DNA of 42,533 bases from Sulfurimonas sp. (GTDB lineage Bacteria > Campylobacterota > Campylobacteria > Campylobacterales > Sulfurimonadaceae), in NCBI GenBank assembly GCA_027068455.1, contig JAMOSN010000057.1:1-42533 (forward strand). The letters are read 5' to 3'. The notes beneath the pieces are model-generated. The model saw only the letters and a list, made by a program, of their open reading frames with translations. It was not told the origin of the DNA and did not search any database. The position numbers and the translations under genes are program-made. This document shows, in pieces, positions 29,732 to 38,409 of this stretch. The first letter of the stretch is position 1. Each line of letters starts with the position of its first letter.

Positions 29732-31093
29732 ATGGCGAAGTTGCTAATGTATTCTGATGGAGTAAAACTGTTATTTGCTCTTATTATTGGCGTTATAGGA
29801 TATTTTCTTTCTATATTCTTTCTTTCTCAGCAGCAGAGTATATTAGTTGGTATCATAGCGATGTTAATTGCTTTATGGACCAATGAGGTATTGCCTCTTG
29901 GTGTTGTCTCTCTTTTACCGATTGTTTTATTTCCTGCATTTGGTATTATTGATACAAAGATGACAACAGCGAATTATGCTCACCCTATTATATACCTATT
30001 TTTGGGTGGATTTATGTTGGCAATAGGGGTTGAAAAAACCAAGCTTCATATTTTTATAGCTGATAAAATATTGTCCTTTTTCCCTTCAACTCCGCGTGGT
30101 ATGATTTTTTCTCTAGCATTAACTTCAGGTTTGTTAAGCTCCATCCTTTCAAATACCACAACAACTCTTTTACTTATCTCCATAGCTATTTTTTTAACCA
30201 ATAATGCAAAGCTTAAAATGCGTTTTGCATTGGCAATTGCATATGGTGCAAGTATCGGTGGTATTTTAACTCCTATAGGGACACCACCAAACCTCATTCT
30301 CTTGGGTATTATGCAAGAACATAATATGGAGCTTATCCCATTTTTCAAGTGGATGATGATGGTGGCACCTTTGGTTTTTGTGATGTTAGTGAGTGTGAGT
30401 CTTTTACTTTCAGTAGGTGTTGGTAATATGAAGATACAAAGAGATATTGAAGTGCATCCTTTAAACACGCAACAAAAGAAAGTTCTTGGTTTAATGTTTG
30501 GTTTAATTGCTTTACTCTTTGTTAATGCTCCTATAAGACCTTACTGGGATGGTTTAGGTATGAGTGAAAGTGTTATTTTACTAAGTTTTGGACTTTTGTT
30601 ATTTTTTCCTTATTTTCAGGTACTTGATTGGAGAGATGATGCACATAAAATCCCTTATGCGATTATGTTTTTATTTGGTGCTGGATTTTCAATAGCAAAA
30701 GCATTTTCACATACTGGTTTGGCTGATGAACTAGCGTCTTATCTCTTACAAATTACAGATATGACGCCTGTTCTTTTACTCTTATCAATTGCAATTCTTA
30801 TTACTTTTACAACAGAAGTAACATCAAATACAGCGCTTATTTCGATTATGTTACCTGTGATCTATTCGGTAGCTGAGCAATCAGGAATCAATACAACCCT
30901 TTTTATGATGGTAGCAACTGTATGTGCTAGTTATGCGTTTATGTTGCCAATAGCAACAGCACCTAATGCGATTGCTATGAGTAGCGGTGCTGTACATGTT
31001 AAAGATATGATACGTTACGGTATTATCTTGAATCTTTTGGGAATCTTTTTTATTGTTATTACAGCATCACTATTTTGGAAAAATATTCTTTAG
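29732..31093 (+). CDS. SLC13/DASS-family sodium:anion symporter
   Basis: ILSNTTTTLLLISIAIFL, GASIGGILTPIGTPPNLILLG, TEVTSNTALISIMLPV, FMLPIATAPNAIAMSSG. Confidence 0.92.
   Translation: MAKLLMYSDGVKLLFALIIGVIGYFLSIFFLSQQQSILVGIIAMLIALWTNEVLPLGVVSLLPIVLFPAFGIIDTKMTTANYAHPIIYLFLGGFMLAIGVEKTKLHIFIADKILSFFPSTPRGMIFSLALTSGLLSSILSNTTTTLLLISIAIFLTNNAKLKMRFALAIAYGASIGGILTPIGTPPNLILLGIMQEHNMELIPFFKWMMMVAPLVFVMLVSVSLLLSVGVGNMKIQRDIEVHPLNTQQKKVLGLMFGLIALLFVNAPIRPYWDGLGMSESVILLSFGLLLFFPYFQVLDWRDDAHKIPYAIMFLFGAGFSIAKAFSHTGLADELASYLLQITDMTPVLLLLSIAILITFTTEVTSNTALISIMLPVIYSVAEQSGINTTLFMMVATVCASYAFMLPIATAPNAIAMSSGAVHVKDMIRYGIILNLLGIFFIVITASLFWKNIL
30464..30472 (+). repeat. AACACGCAA word, exact
   Basis: NTQ in DASS transporter. 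Confidence 0.9.
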
Positions 31094-31281
31094 GAATCTG
31101 TTTTTCTTTTTTTTATAAGCATATAGATATCTTTGAGTACCAAAAATGCACAGTAAAGCCATAAGATGTCTAAAATATAGTTCTCTTTAAGACCATTGGC
31201 ATACATCCAAGGCAGTCCTACAAGGATGGGCCATTTTAAAAAATAAAAGAACATAATTCCAGCGCCATAAACCTCTTTCAT
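31090..31281 (-). CDS. Small hypothetical membrane protein
   Basis: 63 aa, TM segments, convergent with upstream transporter. Confidence 0.55.
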   Translation of the reverse strand: MKEVYGAGIMFFYFLKWPILVGLPWMYANGLKENYILDILWLYCAFLVLKDIYMLIKKRKTDS

Positions 31282-31366
31282 ATTTACCTCCTGGTTAGTT
31301 TTAAAATCTTACCTAAATATTATCAAAAGCATAGTAAAATGGCGAAATTTTTTTAAAGGAATGGGG

Positions 31367-31660
31367 ATGATTGTTCATATCGTTATGTTTAAGTTCAAAG
31401 AGGAAAACAAAGTACTCAACCTTGCAAAGGTAAAAGGGAAATTGGAGAAGCTTGAAGAGCAGATAGATGTACTAAAATCTATGGAAGTTGGAGTCAATTT
31501 TACAGAGTCGCCAAGAGCTATGGATATGTCTCTTTATTCCACTTTTGAATCACAAGAGGATCTTAAAATCTATGCAACACATGAAGCACATCTTAAAGTG
31601 GTAGAGTTTATTAAAGAGGTGACAGTTGAGTCAAAAGTTGTTGATTATATTTTAGAATAA
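31367..31660 (+). CDS. Dabb (stress-responsive A/B barrel) family protein
   Basis: MIVHIVMFKFKEENK...VNFTESPRAMDMSLYSTFESQEDLKIYATHEAHLKVVEFIKEV. Confidence 0.88.
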   Translation: MIVHIVMFKFKEENKVLNLAKVKGKLEKLEEQIDVLKSMEVGVNFTESPRAMDMSLYSTFESQEDLKIYATHEAHLKVVEFIKEVTVESKVVDYILE

Positions 31661-31811
31661 AAAATTTCATATTTAAAGTTACTTCTTTTATGCTGACGTT
31701 AAAATAATATAAAAAATATACTTAAATCGTCAAGTTAAGTTTTTTCTCTTGTAGTAACTTTTATATTCTTGTGATACTATTTGCTCAAATTAACTATGAC
31801 AAGGATGATAT

Positions 31812-32003
31812 ATGAGTGAACCTACATTACAGAGTATTGGTGATTATAATGAACTTAAAGGTGAAAAAAAGAGAGTTGTTTGGGTAGTTGTAATCGCTGG
31901 TCTTATCATTGGAAGTATCTATGTGATTGTGAATAATATTTACGGTGATGCTGAAGATAAGATAAAAGTTGAAAAAACTATTCAAACTATACCTGTCCAA
32001 TAA
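31812..32003 (+). CDS. Small single-TM hypothetical protein
   Basis: 63 aa; preceded by AAGGATGATAT spacing suggestive of an RBS; TM VVWVVVIAGLIIGSIYVIV. Confidence 0.6.
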   Translation: MSEPTLQSIGDYNELKGEKKRVVWVVVIAGLIIGSIYVIVNNIYGDAEDKIKVEKTIQTIPVQ

Positions 32004-32047
32004 TAAAAAATGATAAAATGGCAGTACAAAAAATATTTTAAGGTAAA

Positions 32048-33310
32048 ATGATGTTACTAACGATTATGGGCGTATATACTGTGTATGTACTAATTTCTAT
32101 ATATACAAGTGTTATGCAAATAGGTTATATCGACATAGCTAAGAGAAAAACACCTATATTACTTGGTGCTGCTGATTTTTTAAAAGCAGGTAATTATGCT
32201 ATAGCAAAAGAGAGAATGTCTATCGCAAATACTATTGTAGATTATCTCCTTTTCATTGCTTGGCTTAGTTTTGGTATAAAAGCACTAGAGACAAATTTTT
32301 ATAATTTTGAGAGTGATGCTTTTAAAAATGTAGTGATAGTGATGGGATTCATTCTTATCAATTCTCTTATTTCTTTACCGTTTTCCTATTATGAAAAGTT
32401 TGTTCTTGATGAAAAGTTTGGATTTAACAAATCAACACTTGCACAGTGGATTAAAGATACACTAATCTCATTGGTGATGACCATTATATTTGGTTCATTG
32501 GTTGTGTGGGGTGTTTATGAGATTATGACAAACTTTGAGTTGTGGTGGTTTTGGAGCTTCTTATTTATTTTTGCAGTGATTGTTTTTATCAATATGTTTT
32601 ATCCAACATTTAGAGCGATGTTTTTTGATAAACTGACTCCATTGCAAGATGAAGCACTTGATAATGAGATAAAAACACTTATGGATAAAACAGGTTTTGT
32701 AAGCAGTGGTGTGTATGTTAGTGATGCATCAAAACGTGATGCAAGATTAAATGCTTATTTTGGTGGGTTAGGAAAATCAAAACGAGTAGTACTTTTTGAT
32801 ACACTTCTTGAAAAGCTTACAACAAAAGAGTTATTGGCAGTTTTGGGTCATGAGCTTGGACATTTCGCTCATGGTGACATTTACAAAAACATAGCACTTG
32901 TTGGCGGAATGCTATTTGTTATGTTTGGGATATTTGGAAATTTGCCAAAGAGTCTTTATATGGAGCTTGGCATTGCCAATGAACCTTATGCGACAATGAT
33001 TTTACTTTTGCTTTTTATGCCTGTGCTTGGTTTTATTATGATGCCGATAATGGGTATAGTGAGTCGCCATAATGAGTATGAAGCAGATAAAATGGGGAGT
33101 GAACTTGGTGGTCCAGCTGGTGCAATAGAGCTTGCAAACGCATTGAAAAAACTTGTGACTGAAAATAAAAGTTTTCCACTTTCACATCCTGTGTATATTT
33201 TCTTCCATTATACTCACCCGCCAGTAATAGAAAGACTCAAAGAGTTGGGTGTTGATGTTGGATATATGGATGATGAAGCACTCGAGGGTCAATGCAACAT
33301 AGATATCTAG
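32048..33310 (+). CDS. M48-family metallopeptidase (Ste24/CAAX protease-like)
   Basis: VLGHELGHFAHGD zinc-protease motif, multi-TM, EYEADKMGSELGG. Confidence 0.93.
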   Translation: MMLLTIMGVYTVYVLISIYTSVMQIGYIDIAKRKTPILLGAADFLKAGNYAIAKERMSIANTIVDYLLFIAWLSFGIKALETNFYNFESDAFKNVVIVMGFILINSLISLPFSYYEKFVLDEKFGFNKSTLAQWIKDTLISLVMTIIFGSLVVWGVYEIMTNFELWWFWSFLFIFAVIVFINMFYPTFRAMFFDKLTPLQDEALDNEIKTLMDKTGFVSSGVYVSDASKRDARLNAYFGGLGKSKRVVLFDTLLEKLTTKELLAVLGHELGHFAHGDIYKNIALVGGMLFVMFGIFGNLPKSLYMELGIANEPYATMILLLLFMPVLGFIMMPIMGIVSRHNEYEADKMGSELGGPAGAIELANALKKLVTENKSFPLSHPVYIFFHYTHPPVIERLKELGVDVGYMDDEALEGQCNIDI

Positions 33311-34125
33311 TTTCAGAACTTTTACAAACTATAACGCAAGAGCTTTCTCAAAGTGTTGAGCGAGCATCAAGGGAAGCACAGCTTTTTGTTATGGAGTTTC
33401 TTGGTGTTGATGAGCTATGGCTAATAACACATCCTAACACGCAAGTGCAAAAGGATTTAGGACAACTTTTTGAGTGGATTGCAAGACGTAAAAAAAATGA
33501 ACCTTTTGAATATATAGTACAAAAGGTAAGTTTTTATTCTCAAGAGTTTTATATCGACAAAGGTGCATTAATCCCTCGACCTGAGACAGAACTTCTTATA
33601 GATGAGGTGATACACAATGTTGCTGATAGCAACACGCAACAAAGGTTTGTGGAAGTTGGTGTCGGCAGTGGTATTATCTCAATAGTGTTAGCACAACACT
33701 TTAAACACGCAACCTTTATTGCAGTTGATATATCGCAAGAGGCGTTGCGTGTTGCAAGAAAAAATATACACAAATTTAATCTTCAAGAGAGAATTGAACT
33801 AAGAGAGAGCTCATTTTTAGATAATGTTGATGAGCAAATAGACTATCTAGTATCAAATCCTCCTTATATTGCCAATGATGCAGCATTAGAATCAAATCTC
33901 TCTTATGAACCTCAAAATGCACTCTTTGGTGGTGAGGTTGGAGATGAGATGATTAAAAAACTTCTTGATGAAGTCTTAAGTCAAAATATTAAGTTTTTTA
34001 GTTGTGAGATGGGTTATGACCAAAAAGATAAAATACAAAATTATTTAGCAGATAAAAGATATAAGAGCCTCACATTTTATAAAGATTACAGTGGATTTGA
34101 CAGAGGCTTTACATTAAAGGTATAA
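33292..34125 (+). CDS. prmC: Peptide chain release factor N5-glutamine methyltransferase
   Basis: IPRPETELLIDEV, VEVGVGSGIISIVLA, IDYLVSNPPYIA (NPPY). Confidence 0.95.
   Translation: MQHRYLVSELLQTITQELSQSVERASREAQLFVMEFLGVDELWLITHPNTQVQKDLGQLFEWIARRKKNEPFEYIVQKVSFYSQEFYIDKGALIPRPETELLIDEVIHNVADSNTQQRFVEVGVGSGIISIVLAQHFKHATFIAVDISQEALRVARKNIHKFNLQERIELRESSFLDNVDEQIDYLVSNPPYIANDAALESNLSYEPQNALFGGEVGDEMIKKLLDEVLSQNIKFFSCEMGYDQKDKIQNYLADKRYKSLTFYKDYSGFDRGFTLKV
33436..33444 (+). repeat. AACACGCAA word, exact
   Basis: NTQ in PrmC. Confidence 0.9.
33631..33639 (+). repeat. AACACGCAA word, exact
   Basis: NTQ in PrmC. Confidence 0.9.
33704..33712 (+). repeat. AACACGCAA word, exact
   Basis: KHAT frame in PrmC. 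Confidence 0.9.
33745..33753 (-). repeat. AACACGCAA word, exact
   Basis: TTGCGTGTT on + strand; LRV in PrmC; inverted relative to 33704 copy. Confidence 0.9.
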
Positions 34126-34127
34126 AT

Positions 34128-34607
34128 GTGAAAAGAAATATATATATAGATTTTAGTTATCTTATTGTTTTAGCGGCAACATTCGGTGCTGTCATAGTCT
34201 TGGGTGCTGTTGTAGCACCTGTTGTTTTTCATACAGACACATTAACGGTGGGATTATTGATAGACCATTATAATGCTGGCATCATTATGGGTGAGATCTT
34301 TCATAGATTTTCTTATTGGATATATTTTGTAGCTGTGTATGTTGTTATTTATGAAGCAGCAGCATATAAAATGGGGCAGCGTGATGCTATTTTATTTGGC
34401 GCTGGTATAACAGTGCTTTTTTCATCTTTGATGTTTGCTTCGGTGTATGTTCCTAAAATTCTTTCTATGCAAGCACTTGGTGCAGAAGCAACACAAAGTG
34501 ATACATTTGAAAATATTCATATTGCCAGTGAGATAGATTTTAAAATATTAGCTGTTGCACTTTTGGTGCTTTTCATTCGAAGGCTTATGCTTTTACGCGT
34601 CAATTAA
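34128..34607 (+). CDS. DUF4149-like membrane protein
   Basis: GTG start; four TM segments, AATFGAVIVLGAVVAPVVFH; follows prmC. Confidence 0.7.
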   Translation: MKRNIYIDFSYLIVLAATFGAVIVLGAVVAPVVFHTDTLTVGLLIDHYNAGIIMGEIFHRFSYWIYFVAVYVVIYEAAAYKMGQRDAILFGAGITVLFSSLMFASVYVPKILSMQALGAEATQSDTFENIHIASEIDFKILAVALLVLFIRRLMLLRVN

Positions 34608-34663
34608 CACTCTCTTAACACTTTTAGGGTATATTAACTAAAATATTTCTAAAGAGAGAGTAG

Positions 34664-35323
34664 ATGTTTATACGGCTGTTTATCTTTTTATTTTTGTCTG
34701 TTATTGTGGTTTTGCAAGCTTCTTCATACTCTCAAACTATGAAAGAGAAAAAAATCTATCCTATGGGGCAAAAAATTCACCAAAAAAAATGTCCCCATCT
34801 TGAGATTTCCCAGTACGCAAGTTACGATTCCCTTTTACAAGCTGTTGAAGAACAACATATATGTGGTAATCTCAATACAAAATATTCAGAAGCACTTAGT
34901 TTGTACTTATGGGATAAAACACGCAACCATACAAAACATTATGAAAAGCTTACTGTAGATAAAAAGGAAAAATGTCCTGTATGTGGTATGTTTTTATATA
35001 AATATCCTCAATGGATCTCTCGCATATATTATGATGATAAATCTTTTTCATTTGATGGAATAAAAGATATGATGAAGTTCTATTTTGACAACAAAGAGGG
35101 TGTTAGAGAACTTTTAGTTCAGGATTATTACACAGGAAAAACTATTGATGCAAAACAAGCTTATTTTGTTATAGGCAGTGATGTTTATGGACCTATGGGT
35201 AATGAACTGATAGCATTTGATACACTTAAAAGCGCAAAACACTTTTTACTTGACCATCGGGGTAAAAAGGTTATAGAGTTTTCTGAAATAACTCCTGAGT
35301 TGGTATATAAGCTTGATGAATAG
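34664..35323 (+). CDS. NosL-domain lipoprotein/periplasmic protein
   Basis: EKCPVCGMFLYKYPQWISRIYYDDKSFSFDGIKDMMKFYF...TGKTIDAKQAYFVIGSDVYGPMGNELIAF; NosL-type CxxCGM motif with extra N-terminal cysteines. Confidence 0.88.
   Translation: MFIRLFIFLFLSVIVVLQASSYSQTMKEKKIYPMGQKIHQKKCPHLEISQYASYDSLLQAVEEQHICGNLNTKYSEALSLYLWDKTRNHTKHYEKLTVDKKEKCPVCGMFLYKYPQWISRIYYDDKSFSFDGIKDMMKFYFDNKEGVRELLVQDYYTGKTIDAKQAYFVIGSDVYGPMGNELIAFDTLKSAKHFLLDHRGKKVIEFSEITPELVYKLDE
34918..34926 (+). repeat. AACACGCAA word, exact
   Basis: KTRN frame in NosL-domain protein. Confidence 0.9.
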
Positions 35324-35603
35324 AAAAAGTTTATATCTCATCAATGGATTTTTTCTTCTTTTTAGTATAGTTCTTTTGGAAATAGCCTATTTGTCTTTGC
35401 AAATGGGTGTATCATCAGATCAAAAAGAGATCAAAAGAAGATTTGCACAAGAACTTCATTTTCCAGATTTGGCATTGTCTCAATCAACTCCCTATATTCG
35501 TAACAGAACCATGAATGTAGAGTTTGAAAAATACCCTTTTATGCAACAGTTTGTCGATACAGATACACAAAGTTTTGCATTCAACATAAAGAATCAGCAA
35601 TGA
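35313..35603 (+). CDS. Hypothetical membrane-anchored protein in NosL/ABC cluster
   Basis: 96 aa, N-terminal TM, overlaps neighbours at both ends. Confidence 0.7.
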   Translation: MMNRKSLYLINGFFLLFSIVLLEIAYLSLQMGVSSDQKEIKRRFAQELHFPDLALSQSTPYIRNRTMNVEFEKYPFMQQFVDTDTQSFAFNIKNQQ

Positions 35604-36772
35604 AAAGATTTAATTTTTACCTTTTAGAATATGCAGTGAGTTATATCTTTCGATATAAAAGTAAAAACTTGTTTGTTTTTACTATTTTAACATCTCTTAT
35701 CTTTATACTTGGATCAGTTTTTTTCCTAGCTGAAAGTATTAAAAATGAGCTTCATTTTAGTGTTGATGGTGTAGGTGATATTATAGTTCAAAATACAAAA
35801 GCTGGTATGCATACAACATTAGATGATACTGTAGTAGAGAAGATTTTAGATATGCAAGGTGTTTCTAATGTAGAGTCAAGAGTATGGGGATATTATAATT
35901 TTAGCCAGAACAATATCCATTTTTTACTTTTGGGTGTTGATGAATTTGAGGTACATAACAATCCTCTCATTGATAAGGTTTTGGAAAATGTAGAACTCAA
36001 TGACAGTTCTATGATAGTATCATCTGGGATTAAAAAGCTTCTGGAAAAAAGCTATTATGATAAGTATTTTAATTTTATATTGGAAGATGGATCAACCGTG
36101 CAAGTTCAGATTATTGCACTTTTAAATGAGATAATAGATTTTGAAGCTAATGATATGATCATTATGAAAAAAGAGCTGGCTCAAAAAATCTTTGGTTTTG
36201 AAAACACCATGGTGAGCGATCTTATTATTAAAGTTGGCAACCCAAAAGAGATACCAATGGTTGCTTATAAAATTCAAGAAAAATTTCCAAACACGCAGGT
36301 TCTTACAAAAGAGGATATTGTTGCATCTTACGAACATGTTTTTAATTATAAAAGTGGTATATTTTTAACACTTTTTATCGTGGGTTTTCTTACATTTTTT
36401 ATGATTGTTTATGATAAAGCAAGTGGGTTAAGCAGTGAAGAGAAGAAAGAGATAGGTATTTTAAAAGCATTGGGATGGAGGATTGATGATATTTTACAAG
36501 CAAAATTGTATGAAGGATTTTTACTCTCTATGGGTGCTTATCTTTTAGGAATAGGGATAGCATTGGCATATGTGTATCTTCTGGGAGCTCCTTTCTTAAG
36601 AGAGTTGTTTATAGCTCCAAATGCTCTGACACAGGATTTTAGATTCTCTTTTACTCTTGATTATGAAACACTCTTTTTACTTTTTTTATTAAGTGTACCT
36701 ATTTATATAGCCGCAACAATAGTTCCATCATGGAGAGTAGCTACACAAGATGCAGATGAGGTGATGCGATGA
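35600..36772 (+). CDS. FtsX/MacB-type ABC transporter permease
   Basis: N-terminal TM, large periplasmic domain, EIGILKALGWRIDDILQAKLYEGFLLSMGAYLLGI. Confidence 0.9.
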   Translation: MKRFNFYLLEYAVSYIFRYKSKNLFVFTILTSLIFILGSVFFLAESIKNELHFSVDGVGDIIVQNTKAGMHTTLDDTVVEKILDMQGVSNVESRVWGYYNFSQNNIHFLLLGVDEFEVHNNPLIDKVLENVELNDSSMIVSSGIKKLLEKSYYDKYFNFILEDGSTVQVQIIALLNEIIDFEANDMIIMKKELAQKIFGFENTMVSDLIIKVGNPKEIPMVAYKIQEKFPNTQVLTKEDIVASYEHVFNYKSGIFLTLFIVGFLTFFMIVYDKASGLSSEEKKEIGILKALGWRIDDILQAKLYEGFLLSMGAYLLGIGIALAYVYLLGAPFLRELFIAPNALTQDFRFSFTLDYETLFLLFLLSVPIYIAATIVPSWRVATQDADEVMR

Positions 36773-37425
36773 TTAAACTACTGAATGTATCTAAAAGATA
36801 TGATGATATAATCGCATTGAAGGATGTTACACTTCAATTTAATGAGGGAGAACTTATTGTGCTTCACGGAGTTAGTGGAAGTGGAAAAAGTTCTATTTTA
36901 AGTTTAATTGCAGCTATATCCAAACCTACAAATGGTGAAGTAGTTGTAGATGGTGATACCATCTCTATGTTGCCTGATCATTTTGCTAGTGTTTATCGAA
37001 GAGATAATATAGGGTTTATTTTTCAAAGATACAATCTTATCCCATCCCTTAATGTGAGTGAAAATATCATCATTCCACTTATTCCTCTTAATCTTACACA
37101 AGATGAGATGATGCAAAAACTTGAATATGTTATGAAAACTTTTAACATTGAACATAAAAGAGATGTTATGGTCAAAAAACTTTCAGGTGGCGAACAACAG
37201 CGTGTTGCAATTGCAAGAGCCAATGTAAATAATCCAAAAATTATTTTAGCAGATGAGCCAACGGCAAACTTAGATAAAAAACTCTCTTTGGAATTTATAG
37301 AGGTTATCAAAGAATTAAAATCTCAAAACAGAACTATTGTTATTGCAACACATGATCCTCTTTTTTTTGATCTAGAGTGTGTGGATAGATTTGTCAAACT
37401 TGAAAATGGAATTGTTGTGTCATGA
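36769..37425 (+). CDS. ABC transporter ATP-binding protein (LolD/MacB type)
   Basis: LHGVSGSGKSSILSLIAA, FIFQRYNLIPSLNVSENI, LSGGEQQRVAIARA, ILADEPTANLD. Confidence 0.96.
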   Translation: MIKLLNVSKRYDDIIALKDVTLQFNEGELIVLHGVSGSGKSSILSLIAAISKPTNGEVVVDGDTISMLPDHFASVYRRDNIGFIFQRYNLIPSLNVSENIIIPLIPLNLTQDEMMQKLEYVMKTFNIEHKRDVMVKKLSGGEQQRVAIARANVNNPKIILADEPTANLDKKLSLEFIEVIKELKSQNRTIVIATHDPLFFDLECVDRFVKLENGIVVS

Positions 37426-38381
37426 TATTGACTCCTGAAATAGTGACTATAGAGATCATTAACGCAATTTTTGTTGTTTTTGCTACAATCACATTTGTGA
37501 TCTCTCTTCGAATTGTTTTACTATGGGAGAATGACTCATACAGCCCCTTGCAATACAAACTCCAACTGCAAAGTTATTTGGCTGCAACTATCATAAAATT
37601 TATACTTTATATTAAAATTCTTCTTTTTATTTTTTTTGTTTATACACTTGATAATATAGCTACTCTTTTGCCTGGAGCTATGTGTGGTGCTGGTGTTGTT
37701 AATGCGACTGTGTATGGAACCCCTTTGTTGTTTTTAAAGATTATCAACTTATACCTTTTTGCCTATTGGATTGTTTTGCATAATCAGGATATGCATACAA
37801 AACATCAAAAATATATTCGATTAAAATTTATACTTTTTATTGTGGTTTATTTTCTTTTTATGAGTGAGATAGTTCTTGAGACATTGATGTTTTATAATAT
37901 AGATATATTAAAAGTGGTAGATTGTTGTGGCTCTATATTTAAAACAACTGATGGTTCCTATCTGTCTTCTATATTGAGTATTTCAGATGCTATTATGTTG
38001 AAGCTATTTTATGCCCTTTATGGATTAATGATAGTGGTTTTCTTTTTTAAAAATCGTTATATATTTTCAATATTGAATCTTTTGTTTGTTATTGTAGCAC
38101 TTATCTCTTTAATAACATTCTTTGGAACATATATATATGAGCTGCCAACACACCATTGTCCATTTTGCTTGTTACAACGTGATTATAACTATATTGGCTA
38201 TCTTCTATATATTCTTCTCTTTTTAGGTACATTTAACGGGCTTGTATTAGGTTTTATTGATTTTGATATCAACACGCAAGTAAAAAAATATAAGTTTGCA
38301 CTCTTTTTTAATGGGATATATATAGTGATTGTAAGTTATTATGTTATGAGTTATTTTTTGAAAAACGGAGTATGGTTGTAA
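37422..38381 (+). CDS. Cys-containing polytopic membrane protein, terminal gene of NosL/ABC cluster
   Basis: Multiple TM segments; conserved-looking cysteines in AMCGAGVV, VVDCCGSIF, THHCPFCLLQRDYNYIGY; overlaps ABC ATPase gene. Confidence 0.8.
   Translation: MILTPEIVTIEIINAIFVVFATITFVISLRIVLLWENDSYSPLQYKLQLQSYLAATIIKFILYIKILLFIFFVYTLDNIATLLPGAMCGAGVVNATVYGTPLLFLKIINLYLFAYWIVLHNQDMHTKHQKYIRLKFILFIVVYFLFMSEIVLETLMFYNIDILKVVDCCGSIFKTTDGSYLSSILSISDAIMLKLFYALYGLMIVVFFFKNRYIFSILNLLFVIVALISLITFFGTYIYELPTHHCPFCLLQRDYNYIGYLLYILLFLGTFNGLVLGFIDFDINTQVKKYKFALFFNGIYIVIVSYYVMSYFLKNGVWL
38271..38279 (+). repeat. AACACGCAA word, exact
   Basis: NTQ in Cys-containing membrane protein. Confidence 0.9.
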
Positions 38382-38409
38382 ATAATTAGTGAGTAATCAC
38401 TAATTATTT
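38380..38409. terminator. Likely bidirectional terminator between convergent genes
   Basis: Perfect inverted repeat AAATAATTAGTGA-gtaa-TCACTAATTATTT (13-bp arms, 4-nt loop) between convergent genes; very AT-rich stem. Confidence 0.5.

Noticed and set aside
3536-38279. Reading the AACACGCAA copies as a CRISPR, IS end or interspersed repeat element
   Set aside because: Only 9-10 bp are shared, flanks are unrelated, spacing is irregular and copies are embedded in coding frames.
3536-38279. Chi or KOPS interpretation of the AACACGCAA word
   Set aside because: Such words are normally skewed to one replication strand; here 11 are on + and 8 on -. Not excluded without the whole genome and the origin position.
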